From Chromatiales bacterium (GTDB taxonomy: Bacteria; Pseudomonadota; Gammaproteobacteria; CAMYNG01), in assembly GCA_026990045.1 (NCBI GenBank), contig JALSIK010000345.1, forward strand, positions 1 to 11,620: a DNA stretch of 11,620 nt, in the 5' to 3' direction. Positions 1 through 6,945 of this stretch are shown here, piece after piece. A model generated the notes under the pieces. It was not told the origin of the DNA and did not search any database. It was given only the letters and a program-made list of their open reading frames with translations. Each line of letters starts with the position of its first letter. The stretch's first letter is position 1. Position numbers and translations under genes: made by a program.

Positions 1-528
1 ACCGGCAGCACCAGGGCGCGCTTGGCCCCGGCCGCCTTGGCCCGGGGCGTTGAAGTTGACCGCCTCCACCACACGGTCGCCGGCGGCCCCGGCGCAGATG
101 CGCTTCACGGTGTCGTCGTCGAGGCCGAGGATGGCGGCCATGGCCCCCTCGCCCGCCGGCACCGCCTCCTGCATGAACCGCCCGCGCGCGCGCACCAGGC
201 GCAGGGCGTCGGTGAAATCCAGTGCACCGGCACACACCAGCGCGGTGTACTCGCCGAGGCTGTGGCCGGCCATCACCGCCGGCCGCGCGCCGCCACGCGC
301 CTGCCACAGGCGCCAGCAGGCCACGCCCGCGGCCAGCATGGCGGGCTGGGTGTTGGCGGTCTCGTTGAGGCGCTCGGCGGGACCGGCGTGCACCAGCGCC
401 CACAGGTCGAAGTCCAGGGCCGCGGCCGCCTGCTCGAAGGTCTCGCGCACCACCGGCTCATGGGCCAGGGCGTCGAGCATGCCCACCGCCTGCGAGCCCT
501 GTCCCGGAAACACGAATCCCAAGCTCAC
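1..528 (-). CDS. fabD: Malonyl-CoA:ACP transacylase FabD, 5' part, apparently frameshifted at the window edge
   Basis: FabD moves malonyl groups from CoA to acyl carrier protein to feed fatty-acid elongation in the cytosol. The N-terminal FPGQGSQ motif (residues 7-13) and the nucleophile motif GHSLGE, with catalytic Ser90, are clear, and QPAMLAAG and VEAVNFNAPGQ also match the family. The start is GTG at 528, preceded 9 nt upstream by GGAG. The gene continues beyond the left edge. The frame is good down to about position 37 (NAPGQ). There the family-typical stretch of roughly 17 residues (VVIAGH... in E. coli) is missing, and the next conserved block, KAAGAKRALVLPV, is found at positions 38-1 in a different frame. 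This looks like a deletion of about 53 nt with a frameshift, either real or an assembly error. It is the last visible gene of the plsX-fabH-fabD run. Identity is certain; integrity is doubtful. Confidence 0.9.
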   Translation of the reverse strand, partial: MSLGFVFPGQGSQAVGMLDALAHEPVVRETFEQAAAALDFDLWALVHAGPAERLNETANTQPAMLAAGVACWRLWQARGGARPAVMAGHSLGEYTALVCAGALDFTDALRLVRARGRFMQEAVPAGEGAMAAILGLDDDTVKRICAGAAGDRVVEAVNFNAPGQGGRGQARPGAAG

Positions 529-546
529 GTGTCGTCACTCCGTATG

Positions 547-567
547 GGTTCTGGGTTCTAGGTTCTG
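547..567. repeat. Three tandem copies of a 7-bp repeat (GGTTCTR)
   Basis: GGTTCTG, GGTTCTA and GGTTCTG occur back to back at 547, 554 and 561 with an exact 7-bp period. They lie in the 158-bp gap between fabH and fabD, about 20 bp upstream of the fabD start on the minus strand. Such short tandem heptamers are probably part of a dispersed intergenic repeat family; I cannot test copy number here. Confidence 0.75.
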
Positions 568-600
568 GATCACCGGTCCCGGATGCCAGCCGGGGGGCCA

Positions 601-670
601 GAAGACGGAGAACAGAGGACAGATTCTGTCTTCCGCCATCTGTCTTCCGTCATCTGTCCTCCGTCTTCCG
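601..670. repeat. Heptamer/14-bp tandem repeats with an inverted arm, forming an imperfect long hairpin
   Basis: On the plus strand, three 14-bp units begin at 625, 639 and 653 (TCTGTCTTCCGCCA, TCTGTCTTCCGTCA, TCTGTCCTCCGTCT). Each is two related heptamers. Positions 601-624 hold the inverted counterpart: its reverse complement reads TCTGTCC, TCTGTTC, TCCGTCT. The two arms meet at a perfect 13-bp palindrome, GACAGA-T-TCTGTC (619-631 region). A fabH-fabD transcript reading through could fold into a long imperfect hairpin. There is no coding potential in the repeat itself. Confidence 0.75.
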
Positions 671-686
671 GCACGCGCCGCCCCCT

Positions 687-1655
687 TCAATACCTCAACA
701 ACGCCGAGCCCCAGGTGAAACCGCCGCCAAAGGCCTCCAGCAGCACGGTCTCGCCTGGCTTGATGCGGCCGTCGCGCACGCCGATGTCCAGCGCCAGGGG
801 AATGGAGGCCGCCGAGGTGTTGCCGTGCTCGTCCACGGTGACGATCACCCGGTCCAGCGACATGTCCAGCTTGCGCGCGGTGGCATTGATGATGCGGATG
901 TTGGCCTGGTGCGGCACCAGCCAGTCCACCTGGGACTTGTCCATGTCGTTGGCGGCCAGGGTCTCGTCCACGATGCGGCCCAGGGTGTTGACCGCCATCT
1001 TGAACACCTCGTTGCCCTTCATCTGCATGTAGGCCTTGCCCTCGTGCAGCACCTCGCTGTGCTCGGAGATCCCGGCCGGCACCGTGAGCAGGTCCTTGTA
1101 GCTGCCGTCGGCATGCAGGTGGGTGGAGAGGATCCCCGGCTCGTCGCCGGCGGCGAGCACCACCGCGCCGGCGCCGTCGCCGAACAGCACGCAGGTGCTG
1201 CGGTCGGTCCAGTCCACGATGCGCGACAGGGTCTCGGCCCCCACCACCAGGGCGCAGCGCGCGGCCCCGGTGCGGATGAACTTGTCGGCCACGCCCAGGG
1301 CATAGACGAAGCCGGTGCACACGGCCTGGACATCGAAGGCGGCGCAGCCGTGGATGTCGAGGCGCTCCTGCAGCAGGCAGGCGGTGCTGGGGAACACGCG
1401 GTCGGGCGTGGTGGTGGCGACGATGATGAGATCGATGTCCGCGGCAGACACGCCCGCGGCCTCCAGGGCCCGGCGCGCGGCGGCCTCGGCCAGGTCGCAG
1501 GTGGTCTCGTCGTCGCCGGCGATGTGACGCTTCCTGATGCCGGTGCGCTCGGTGATCCACTGGTCGCTGGTGTCCACCATGCGCTCGAGATCGGCGTTGG
1601 TGAGCACCTTCTCCGGCAGGTATCCCCCCGTGCCCCGGATGCGGCTGAAGGTCAC
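687..1655 (-). CDS. fabH: Beta-ketoacyl-ACP synthase III FabH
   Basis: FabH condenses acetyl-CoA with malonyl-ACP, the committed initiation step of type II fatty-acid synthesis. The 322-residue protein has the full thiolase-fold length of the family. The catalytic triad is visible: Cys113 in AVCTGF, His249 in PHQANIR and Asn279 in EHGNTSAAS. The C-terminus, GGGFTWGSALLRY, is typical. The GTG start at 1655 is supported by an AGGAG eight bases upstream and by a GTGA overlap of 4 nt with the plsX stop, implying translational coupling. An open frame continues upstream of this GTG, but that part is antisense-like read-through of plsX and has no family similarity. A 158-bp gap with repeats separates it from fabD. 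Confidence 0.97.
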   Translation of the reverse strand: MTFSRIRGTGGYLPEKVLTNADLERMVDTSDQWITERTGIRKRHIAGDDETTCDLAEAAARRALEAAGVSAADIDLIIVATTTPDRVFPSTACLLQERLDIHGCAAFDVQAVCTGFVYALGVADKFIRTGAARCALVVGAETLSRIVDWTDRSTCVLFGDGAGAVVLAAGDEPGILSTHLHADGSYKDLLTVPAGISEHSEVLHEGKAYMQMKGNEVFKMAVNTLGRIVDETLAANDMDKSQVDWLVPHQANIRIINATARKLDMSLDRVIVTVDEHGNTSAASIPLALDIGVRDGRIKPGETVLLEAFGGGFTWGSALLRY

Positions 1656-2683
1656 GCCCGCTTCTCCTGCACCAGCAACGACTCCAGCCGCGTGCTGATG
1701 CGGCGGGGCACGTCCTGGCGCACCTCGGTCACGGCGACGCCGATGGCGGCGGCGAAGGCCTTGACGTCGGCGCCGCCGTGGCTCTTGACCACGATGCCCT
1801 GCAGCCCCAGCAGGCTGGCCCCGTTGTACTCGCGGGGATCGATGCGGCGCTTGAGCGCGCGCAGCACCGGCAGGGCACACAGGCCGGCCAGGCGCGTGAA
1901 CAGCGAACGCCTGAACTCCTGGCGCATGTAGTGGGCGATCATCCTGGCCACGCCCTCGGACGACTTGAGCATGACGTTGCCCACGAAACCATCGCACACC
2001 ACCACGTCGGCCTCGCCCAGGAAGATGCCGTCGCCCTCGACGAACCCGGTGTAGTTGAGCGGGCTCTCGGCCAGCAGGCGCGCGGCCTCCTTCACCTGCT
2101 CGTTGCCCTTGATCTCCTCCTCGCCGATGTTGAGCAGGCCGACGCTGGGCCGCTCGTTGCCGTCCACCGCCGAGGCCAGCACCGAGCCCATGACCGCGAA
2201 CTGGAACAGGTGGGCGGCATCGGAGTCGATGTTGGCACCGAGGTCGAGCACGTGGGTGTGGCCGCGGACCGTGGGCAGCGCGGTGCAGATGGCAGGCCGG
2301 TCGATGCCCGGCAGGGTCTTGAGCACGAAGCGCGCGGTGGCCATGAGCGCGCCGGTGTTGCCGGCGCTGACGCAGGCCGCGGCCTCGCCGCGCTTGACCA
2401 GGTCGATGGCCACGCGCATGGAGGAATCCTTCTTGCCGCGCAGGGCGTGGGACGGGGCCTCGTCCATGGCCACCACCTGGGTGGCCGGGTGCAGCCGCAG
2501 GCGGCCGCCGCCGTCCGTCCCGTGGCGGGCGAGCTCGGCCTCCACCGCCTCGGGCCGGCCCACCAGGATGAGGGTGAGATCGGGATGGGCCGCCAGCGCG
2601 CGCAGCGCCGCGGGCACCACCACCGCCGGGCCGTGGTCCCCGCCCATGGCGTCGAGCGCGATTGTGACGTCTCGCTGGTTCAT
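1652..2683 (-). CDS. plsX: Phosphate acyltransferase PlsX
   Basis: PlsX converts acyl-ACP and phosphate to acyl-phosphate, the acyl donor that PlsY uses to start phospholipid synthesis; it is a peripheral membrane enzyme. The 343-residue length is normal. Diagnostic blocks are LDAMGGDHGP (residues 10-19), SAGNTGALMA (106-115), LDLGANID, GNVMLKSSEG and YNGASLLGL near the C-terminus. The ATG at 2683 is the family-typical start, but I see no good Shine-Dalgarno sequence in front of it (GGGTCC only). It sits 123 nt downstream of rpmF and overlaps fabH by 4 nt, the usual rpmF-plsX-fabH arrangement in gammaproteobacteria. A stem-loop upstream (2723-2751) may reduce or regulate read-through from rpmF. 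Confidence 0.97.
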   Translation of the reverse strand: MNQRDVTIALDAMGGDHGPAVVVPAALRALAAHPDLTLILVGRPEAVEAELARHGTDGGGRLRLHPATQVVAMDEAPSHALRGKKDSSMRVAIDLVKRGEAAACVSAGNTGALMATARFVLKTLPGIDRPAICTALPTVRGHTHVLDLGANIDSDAAHLFQFAVMGSVLASAVDGNERPSVGLLNIGEEEIKGNEQVKEAARLLAESPLNYTGFVEGDGIFLGEADVVVCDGFVGNVMLKSSEGVARMIAHYMRQEFRRSLFTRLAGLCALPVLRALKRRIDPREYNGASLLGLQGIVVKSHGGADVKAFAAAIGVAVTEVRQDVPRRISTRLESLLVQEKRA

Positions 2684-2706
2684 GATGGACCCGGGCCCGG
2701 CTGCCC

Positions 2707-2751
2707 TATAAATAAAGCAAAGCGGGACATAGCGTCAGCCACTATGTCCCG
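2707..2751 (-). terminator. Stem-loop with T-rich tail between rpmF and plsX (weak terminator or attenuator)
   Basis: CGGGACATAG (2723-2732) and CTATGTCCCG (2742-2751) form a perfect 10-bp inverted repeat around a 9-nt loop. In the minus-strand transcript the stem is followed by CTTTGCTTTATTTATA, which is T-rich but interrupted. This resembles a weak intrinsic terminator. Because plsX lies directly downstream in the same operon, partial termination or mRNA end protection of the yceD-rpmF part is more likely than full termination. A weak promoter-like match (CTGACG, 18 nt, TATTTA) overlaps it. Confidence 0.55.
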
Positions 2752-2806
2752 TCGTGCATCCCGTGCCGGCGGCCGGCAACGGCCCGGCGGCCGTGCCTCC
2801 GTGTCT

Positions 2807-2986
2807 TCAGTCCTCGCCCGTGTCGAGCACCTTGCGGCCGCGGTAGTAGCCGTCGGGGCTGATGTGGTGCCGCCGATGGGTCTCGCCGGTGGCGGGCTCG
2901 ATGGACAGCGTGGGCGCCTTGAGGGCGTCGTGGGAACGGCGCATGCCGCGCTTGGACGGCGTCTTGCGGTTCTGTTGAACAGCCAT
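2807..2986 (-). CDS. rpmF: 50S ribosomal protein L32
   Basis: The 59-residue basic protein begins MAVQQNRKTPSKRGMRRSHD, the hallmark N-terminus of gammaproteobacterial bL32, and continues with HRRHHISPDGYYRGRKV. It is a structural protein of the large ribosomal subunit. It carries no cysteines, so it is the zinc-free form. The start at 2986 has GAGG seven bases upstream. The gene lies 16 nt after the yceD stop and 123 nt before plsX, so it is presumably transcribed from the yceD promoter. Confidence 0.97.
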   Translation of the reverse strand: MAVQQNRKTPSKRGMRRSHDALKAPTLSIEPATGETHRRHHISPDGYYRGRKVLDTGED

Positions 2987-3002
2987 GGTCTTGCCTCGAA
3001 GT

Positions 3003-3530
3003 TCAGTCCGTATCCGTTTTCTTCAGTCGGGCCAGCGCGGCGAACGGGTGTTCCCGCTCCGGTTCCGGTTCGGTTCCCGGCGCCGCCGCCCGGGCCGCGG
3101 GACAGGCCTCGGGCGGGTGCATGGGCACCTGCGGCAACGCCAGGAGCAATTCGTCCTCCACCACGTCGGCCAGGCGCAAGGCGTCCTCGCCCACCAGGCA
3201 GGGCTCGTATTCCGGTCCCAGGCCCGCCATCTCCGCCTCGTGGTGGACGAAGGCCAGCCGCACGGGGATGTCCACCTCCACCGTCACCGGCTGCAGGCAG
3301 CGCTGGCACACCAGCCTGAGCCGGCCCCGCACCGTGCCCTCCGCCACGTGGCCGCCCTGGGGCGCGCGGGCGAAGCTCAGCTCCACGTCCACCTCGCCGC
3401 CGTCGGCGGCCAGCAGCGGGGCCAGCCGATCCAGCCCCGCCAGGGGCAAGGGACCGGCCAGGCTGCGGCCGGTCTCCGCCAAGCGGAAGGGGTCGATCTG
3501 CTGCGGCAGCCGTTGTGGCCGCGTGGCCAT
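3003..3530 (-). CDS. yceD: YceD/DUF177 family protein, 23S rRNA accumulation factor
   Basis: YceD is a small conserved protein encoded next to rpmF and linked in E. coli to accumulation of 23S rRNA; its biochemical activity is not settled. The 175-residue protein matches E. coli YceD in order: RLPQQIDPFRLAE near the N-terminus, the CQRC pair (Cys75 and Cys78), the acidic VEDELLLALPQVPMH block (124-138) and the end HPFAALARLKK. The ATG at 3530 is the only start that keeps the conserved LPxxIDP segment. It lies only about 3 nt from the transcription start predicted from the strong promoter at 3540-3568, so the mRNA may be leaderless. First gene of the minus-strand operon. Confidence 0.92.
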   Translation of the reverse strand: MATRPQRLPQQIDPFRLAETGRSLAGPLPLAGLDRLAPLLAADGGEVDVELSFARAPQGGHVAEGTVRGRLRLVCQRCLQPVTVEVDIPVRLAFVHHEAEMAGLGPEYEPCLVGEDALRLADVVEDELLLALPQVPMHPPEACPAARAAAPGTEPEPEREHPFAALARLKKTDTD

Positions 3531-3539
3531 AACGGGCGA

Positions 3540-3568
3540 ATTCTAAAGATCGGGTGGCCAAGTGTCAA
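3540..3568 (-). promoter_or_regulatory. Near-consensus sigma70 promoter of the yceD-rpmF-plsX-fab operon
   Basis: On the minus strand, a perfect -35 TTGACA (3568-3563) is followed after exactly 17 nt by TAGAAT (3545-3540), five of six matches to TATAAT. An A/T tract lies upstream of the -35. The inferred +1 is near 3533, leaving almost no 5' untranslated region before the yceD ATG at 3530. Confidence 0.85.
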
Positions 3569-3620
3569 AAAAATGCAGGGAAATCGGGGCCTTCTCCCCT
3601 TCCCCCGGCGCCGCGCGGCC

Positions 3621-3649
3621 TTGACAGGGCCCCGCCCTTTACGTAGAGA
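3621..3649 (+). promoter_or_regulatory. Probable sigma70 promoter of the pycA-pycB-maf operon
   Basis: A perfect TTGACA (3621-3626) is followed after 17 nt by TAGAGA (3644-3649), a weak -10 with three of six consensus matches. The inferred start near 3656 gives a leader of about 38 nt before the pycA ATG. It is back to back with the yceD promoter; the two -35 hexamers are 52 bp apart. The weak -10 hints at lower or activator-dependent expression, which is inference. Confidence 0.55.
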
Positions 3650-3693
3650 TCCGCAAAGCCCCGCCGCCCCACGGTCCGGGCCGGACCCCTTTG

Positions 3694-5112
3694 ATGATAA
3701 AGAAAATACTCATTGCCAACCGCGGCGAGATCGCGGTCCGAATCGTCCGCGCCTGTGCCGAGATGGGCATCACCTCGGTGGCGGTGTACGCCGAGGCCGA
3801 CCGCTACGCCCTGCACGTGAAGAAGGCCGACGAGGCCTACAGCCTGGGCCCCGACACCGTGGCCGGCTACCTCAACGCCCACCGCCTGGTGAACCTGGCC
3901 GTGGCCACCGGCTGCGACGCGCTGCATCCCGGCTACGGCTTCCTGTCCGAGAACCCGGAGCTGGCGGAGATCTGCGCCCGGCGCGGGATCCGCTTCATCG
4001 GCCCGGGGCCGGAGGTCATCCGCCGCATGGGCGACAAGACCGCGGCGCGGGCCGCCATGCGCGAGGCGGGCATCCCGGTGACCCCGGGCAGCGACGGCAA
4101 CCTGTCCGGCCTGGACGAGGCCCTGGCCCTGGCCCGGGACATGGGCTACCCGGTGATGCTCAAGGCCACCTCGGGCGGCGGCGGGCGCGGCATCCGCCGC
4201 TGTGACGACGAGGCCGAGCTCAAGCGCGCCTGGGACCGCGTGGTGTCCGAGGCGGAAAAGGCCTTCGGCAGCGCCGAGGTGTTCATGGAGAAGTTCATCG
4301 AGCGGCCGCGCCACATCGAGGTGCAAGTCCTGGCCGACAGCCATGGCAACGTGATCCACCTGTTCGAGCGCGACTGCTCCATCCAGCGCCGCCACCAGAA
4401 GCTGGTGGAGATCGCACCCTCGCCCCAGCTCGACGAGACCCGGCGCCGGACCCTGGGCGAGCTGGCGGTGCGCGCCGCGCGTGCCGTGGGCTACGTCAAC
4501 GCCGGCACGGTGGAGTTCCTGCTCGACGCCGACGACAACATCTACTTCATGGAGATGAACACCCGCCTCCAGGTGGAGCACCCGGTGACCGAGGCCATCA
4601 CCGGGGTGGACATCGTGCAGGAACAGATCCGCATCGCCGCCGGACTCAAGCTGCGCTACCGCCAGGAGGACATCCGCCGCCGCGGCTACGCCATCGAGTT
4701 CCGCATCAACGCCGAGGATCCCAAGAACGACTTCCTGCCCTGCTTCGGCCGCATCACCCGCTACTTCGCCCCGGGCGGTCCCGGCGTGCGCACCGACGGC
4801 GCCATCTACTCCGGCTACGAGATCCCGCCCTACTATGACTCCATGTGCGCCAAGCTCATCGTCTGGGCACTGGACTGGGACGCCGTCATCGATCGCGCGC
4901 AACGGGCGCTGCGCGACATCTCGGTGTTCGGGGTCAAGACCACCATCCCCTACCACCTGGAAATCCTGCGCTCGGCGGAGTTCCAGAGCGGGCGCTTCGA
5001 CACCGGCTTCGTCGAGGCCCATCCGGAACTCGTGAACTACTCGGTCAAGCGCTCCAACCGGGACGTGGCCGCCGCCATCGGCGCCGCCCTGGCCGCGCAC
5101 ATGGGAATCTGA
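3694..5112 (+). CDS. pycA: Pyruvate carboxylase subunit A (biotin carboxylase)
   Basis: This subunit carboxylates biotin with ATP and bicarbonate. The 472-residue protein begins MIKKILIANRGEIAVRI, typical of the AccC/PycA family. ATP-grasp features are visible: Lys115 and Lys157, the glycine loop SGGGGRGI (160-167), His207, HQK (234-236), Glu274, EMNTRLQVEHPVTE with Glu287, Asn289, Arg291 and Glu295, and the later FRINAED (Arg337). I prefer ATG 3694 to an in-frame TTG three bases earlier. No clear Shine-Dalgarno sequence is seen. pycB starts 2 nt after the stop, so this is very likely the biotin carboxylase partner of a split pyruvate carboxylase, as known from Pseudomonas and methanogens, and not the acetyl-CoA carboxylase subunit AccC, which normally pairs with accB. 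That assignment rests on context; the sequence alone would also fit AccC. Confidence 0.9.
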   Translation: MIKKILIANRGEIAVRIVRACAEMGITSVAVYAEADRYALHVKKADEAYSLGPDTVAGYLNAHRLVNLAVATGCDALHPGYGFLSENPELAEICARRGIRFIGPGPEVIRRMGDKTAARAAMREAGIPVTPGSDGNLSGLDEALALARDMGYPVMLKATSGGGGRGIRRCDDEAELKRAWDRVVSEAEKAFGSAEVFMEKFIERPRHIEVQVLADSHGNVIHLFERDCSIQRRHQKLVEIAPSPQLDETRRRTLGELAVRAARAVGYVNAGTVEFLLDADDNIYFMEMNTRLQVEHPVTEAITGVDIVQEQIRIAAGLKLRYRQEDIRRRGYAIEFRINAEDPKNDFLPCFGRITRYFAPGGPGVRTDGAIYSGYEIPPYYDSMCAKLIVWALDWDAVIDRAQRALRDISVFGVKTTIPYHLEILRSAEFQSGRFDTGFVEAHPELVNYSVKRSNRDVAAAIGAALAAHMGI

Positions 5113-5114
5113 AC

Positions 5115-6941
5115 ATGCCGGCACTGAAAGTCACCGACACCATCCTGCGCGACGCCCACCAGTCGCTCATCGCCACCCGCATGCGCACCGAGGACATGCT
5201 GCCGGTGTGCGACCGCCTGGACCGGGTGGGCTACTGGTCGCTGGAGGTCTGGGGCGGCGCCACTTTCGATGCCTGCATCCGCTTTCTCAAGGAGGACCCG
5301 TGGGAACGGCTGGCGGCCCTGCGCCGGGCGCTGCCCAACACCCGCCTGCAGATGCTGTTGCGCGGGCAGAACCTGCTGGGCTACCGCCACTACTCGGACG
5401 ACGTGGTGCGCGCCTTCGTCCAGCGCGCCGCCGCCAACGGCATCGACGTGTTCCGCATCTTCGACGCCATGAACGACCTGCGCAACATCCGGGTCTCGGT
5501 GGAGGCGGTGAAGAAGGCCGGCAAGCACGCCCAGGGCGCCATCTGCTACACGGTGAGCCCGGTGCACACCATCGACCAGTTCGTGGCCATGGGGCGCGAA
5601 ATGCAGGCCATGGGCTGCGACAGCGTCGCCATCAAGGACATGGCCGGGCTGCTCACGCCGCAGGCCACCCACGACCTGGTCTCGGCCCTGGTGGACGCGC
5701 TGGAGATCCCGGTGCACATCCACTCCCATGCCACCGCCGGGCTGGCCGCCATGTGCCAGTGGGCCGGGGTCCACGCCGGCGCCGCCGGCATCGACACCGC
5801 CATCTCGTCGTTCTCCGGCGGCACCAGCCACCCGCCCACCGAGAGCATGGTGGCCGCCTTCCGCGACACGCCCTGGGACACCGGCCTGGACCTGGGGCTG
5901 CTGCAGGAGATCGGCTTCTACTTCCGCGAGGTGCGCAAGAAGTACCACCAGTTCGAAAGCGAGTTCACCGGGCTCGACACCCGGGTGCAGGTGAACCAGG
6001 TGCCGGGCGGCATGATGTCCAACCTCTCCAACCAGCTCAAGGAACAGGGCGCGCTGCACCGCATGGCCGAGGTCCTGGCCGAGATCCCGCGGGTGCGCAA
6101 GGAACTGGGCTATCCGCCGCTGGTCACCCCCACTTCGCAGATCGTGGGTACCCAGGCCGTGCTCAACGTCATCACCGGCGAGCGCTACCAGACCATCACC
6201 AACGAGGTGAAACACTACCTGCAGGGGCGCTACGGCCGGCCGCCCGGCGAGGTGAGCCCGCAGGTGCGGCACATGGCCATCGGCAACGAGGAGGTCATCG
6301 ACTGCCGCCCGGCCGACCTGCTCAAGCCGGAGATGGACGCCCTGCGCCAGGAGGTGGGCGACCTCGCCCGCTCCGAGGAGGACGTGCTCACCTACGCCAT
6401 GTTCCCCGACGTGGGCCTGGAGTTCCTGCGCCGGCGGGCCGAGGGCACGCTGGAGCCGGAGCCGCTGGAGCCGCCGCCGGATCCCGCCCCGCGCCCGCCG
6501 GTGGCGGCCACCGAGTTCAACGTCACCTTCCACGGCGAGACCTACCACATCGAGATCACGGGCACCGGGCATCACCTGCACGACAAGTCGCCCTACTACC
6601 TGCGGGTGGACGGCCAGCCGGAGGAGATCATCGTCGAGCCGCTGAAGGAGGTGGAGCTGGACGCCGAGGGCCAGCCCGTCAACGCCGCCCATCCCGCGCG
6701 CCGCGGCCGGCGCCCGCGCGCCACCGGGCCGGGCCACGTCACCACCTCCATGCCCGGCACCATCGTCGAGGTGCTGGTGGAGGTGGGGGCGAAGGTGTCC
6801 GCCGGCGATGCGGTGCTCATCGCCGAGGCCATGAAGATGGAGACCGAGATCCAGGCCCCGGTGGCCGGCGAGGTCAAGGCCATCCACGTGGCCAAGGGCG
6901 ACAGCGTGACCCCCGACGAGGCCCTCATCGAGATCGCCTGA
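5115..6941 (+). CDS. pycB: Pyruvate carboxylase subunit B (carboxyltransferase plus biotin carrier; OadA-like)
   Basis: The 608-residue protein has the OadA/PycB architecture. An HMGL-like carboxyltransferase barrel covers about residues 5-270, with DTILRDAHQSL (metal ligand Asp13), IKDMAGLL (carboxylated Lys174) and the metal motif HIHSH (His203, His205). A conserved carboxylase domain spans about 290-440 (NQVPGGMMSNL). Then come a Pro/Glu-rich linker (447-462), a short segment NVTFHGETYHIEI, an Arg-rich linker (529-537) and a C-terminal biotinyl domain with the biotin lysine Lys574 in EAMKMETEI. Family members act either in Na+-pumping oxaloacetate decarboxylase or in split pyruvate carboxylase. 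With a biotin carboxylase gene 2 nt upstream and no oadB or oadG here, pyruvate to oxaloacetate (anaplerosis) is the likely reaction. maf follows after 4 nt. Confidence 0.92.
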   Translation: MPALKVTDTILRDAHQSLIATRMRTEDMLPVCDRLDRVGYWSLEVWGGATFDACIRFLKEDPWERLAALRRALPNTRLQMLLRGQNLLGYRHYSDDVVRAFVQRAAANGIDVFRIFDAMNDLRNIRVSVEAVKKAGKHAQGAICYTVSPVHTIDQFVAMGREMQAMGCDSVAIKDMAGLLTPQATHDLVSALVDALEIPVHIHSHATAGLAAMCQWAGVHAGAAGIDTAISSFSGGTSHPPTESMVAAFRDTPWDTGLDLGLLQEIGFYFREVRKKYHQFESEFTGLDTRVQVNQVPGGMMSNLSNQLKEQGALHRMAEVLAEIPRVRKELGYPPLVTPTSQIVGTQAVLNVITGERYQTITNEVKHYLQGRYGRPPGEVSPQVRHMAIGNEEVIDCRPADLLKPEMDALRQEVGDLARSEEDVLTYAMFPDVGLEFLRRRAEGTLEPEPLEPPPDPAPRPPVAATEFNVTFHGETYHIEITGTGHHLHDKSPYYLRVDGQPEEIIVEPLKEVELDAEGQPVNAAHPARRGRRPRATGPGHVTTSMPGTIVEVLVEVGAKVSAGDAVLIAEAMKMETEIQAPVAGEVKAIHVAKGDSVTPDEALIEIA

Positions 6942-6945
6942 GCCC

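Noticed and set aside
601..670. A possible CRISPR array
   Set aside because: Units are contiguous 7/14-bp tandem repeats without unique spacers, and no cas genes are nearby.
3565..5124. A 519-codon open frame on the minus strand opposite pycA
   Set aside because: It mirrors the codon structure of pycA in very GC-rich DNA, is Gly/Val/His-rich and resembles no family; pycA has all its catalytic residues.
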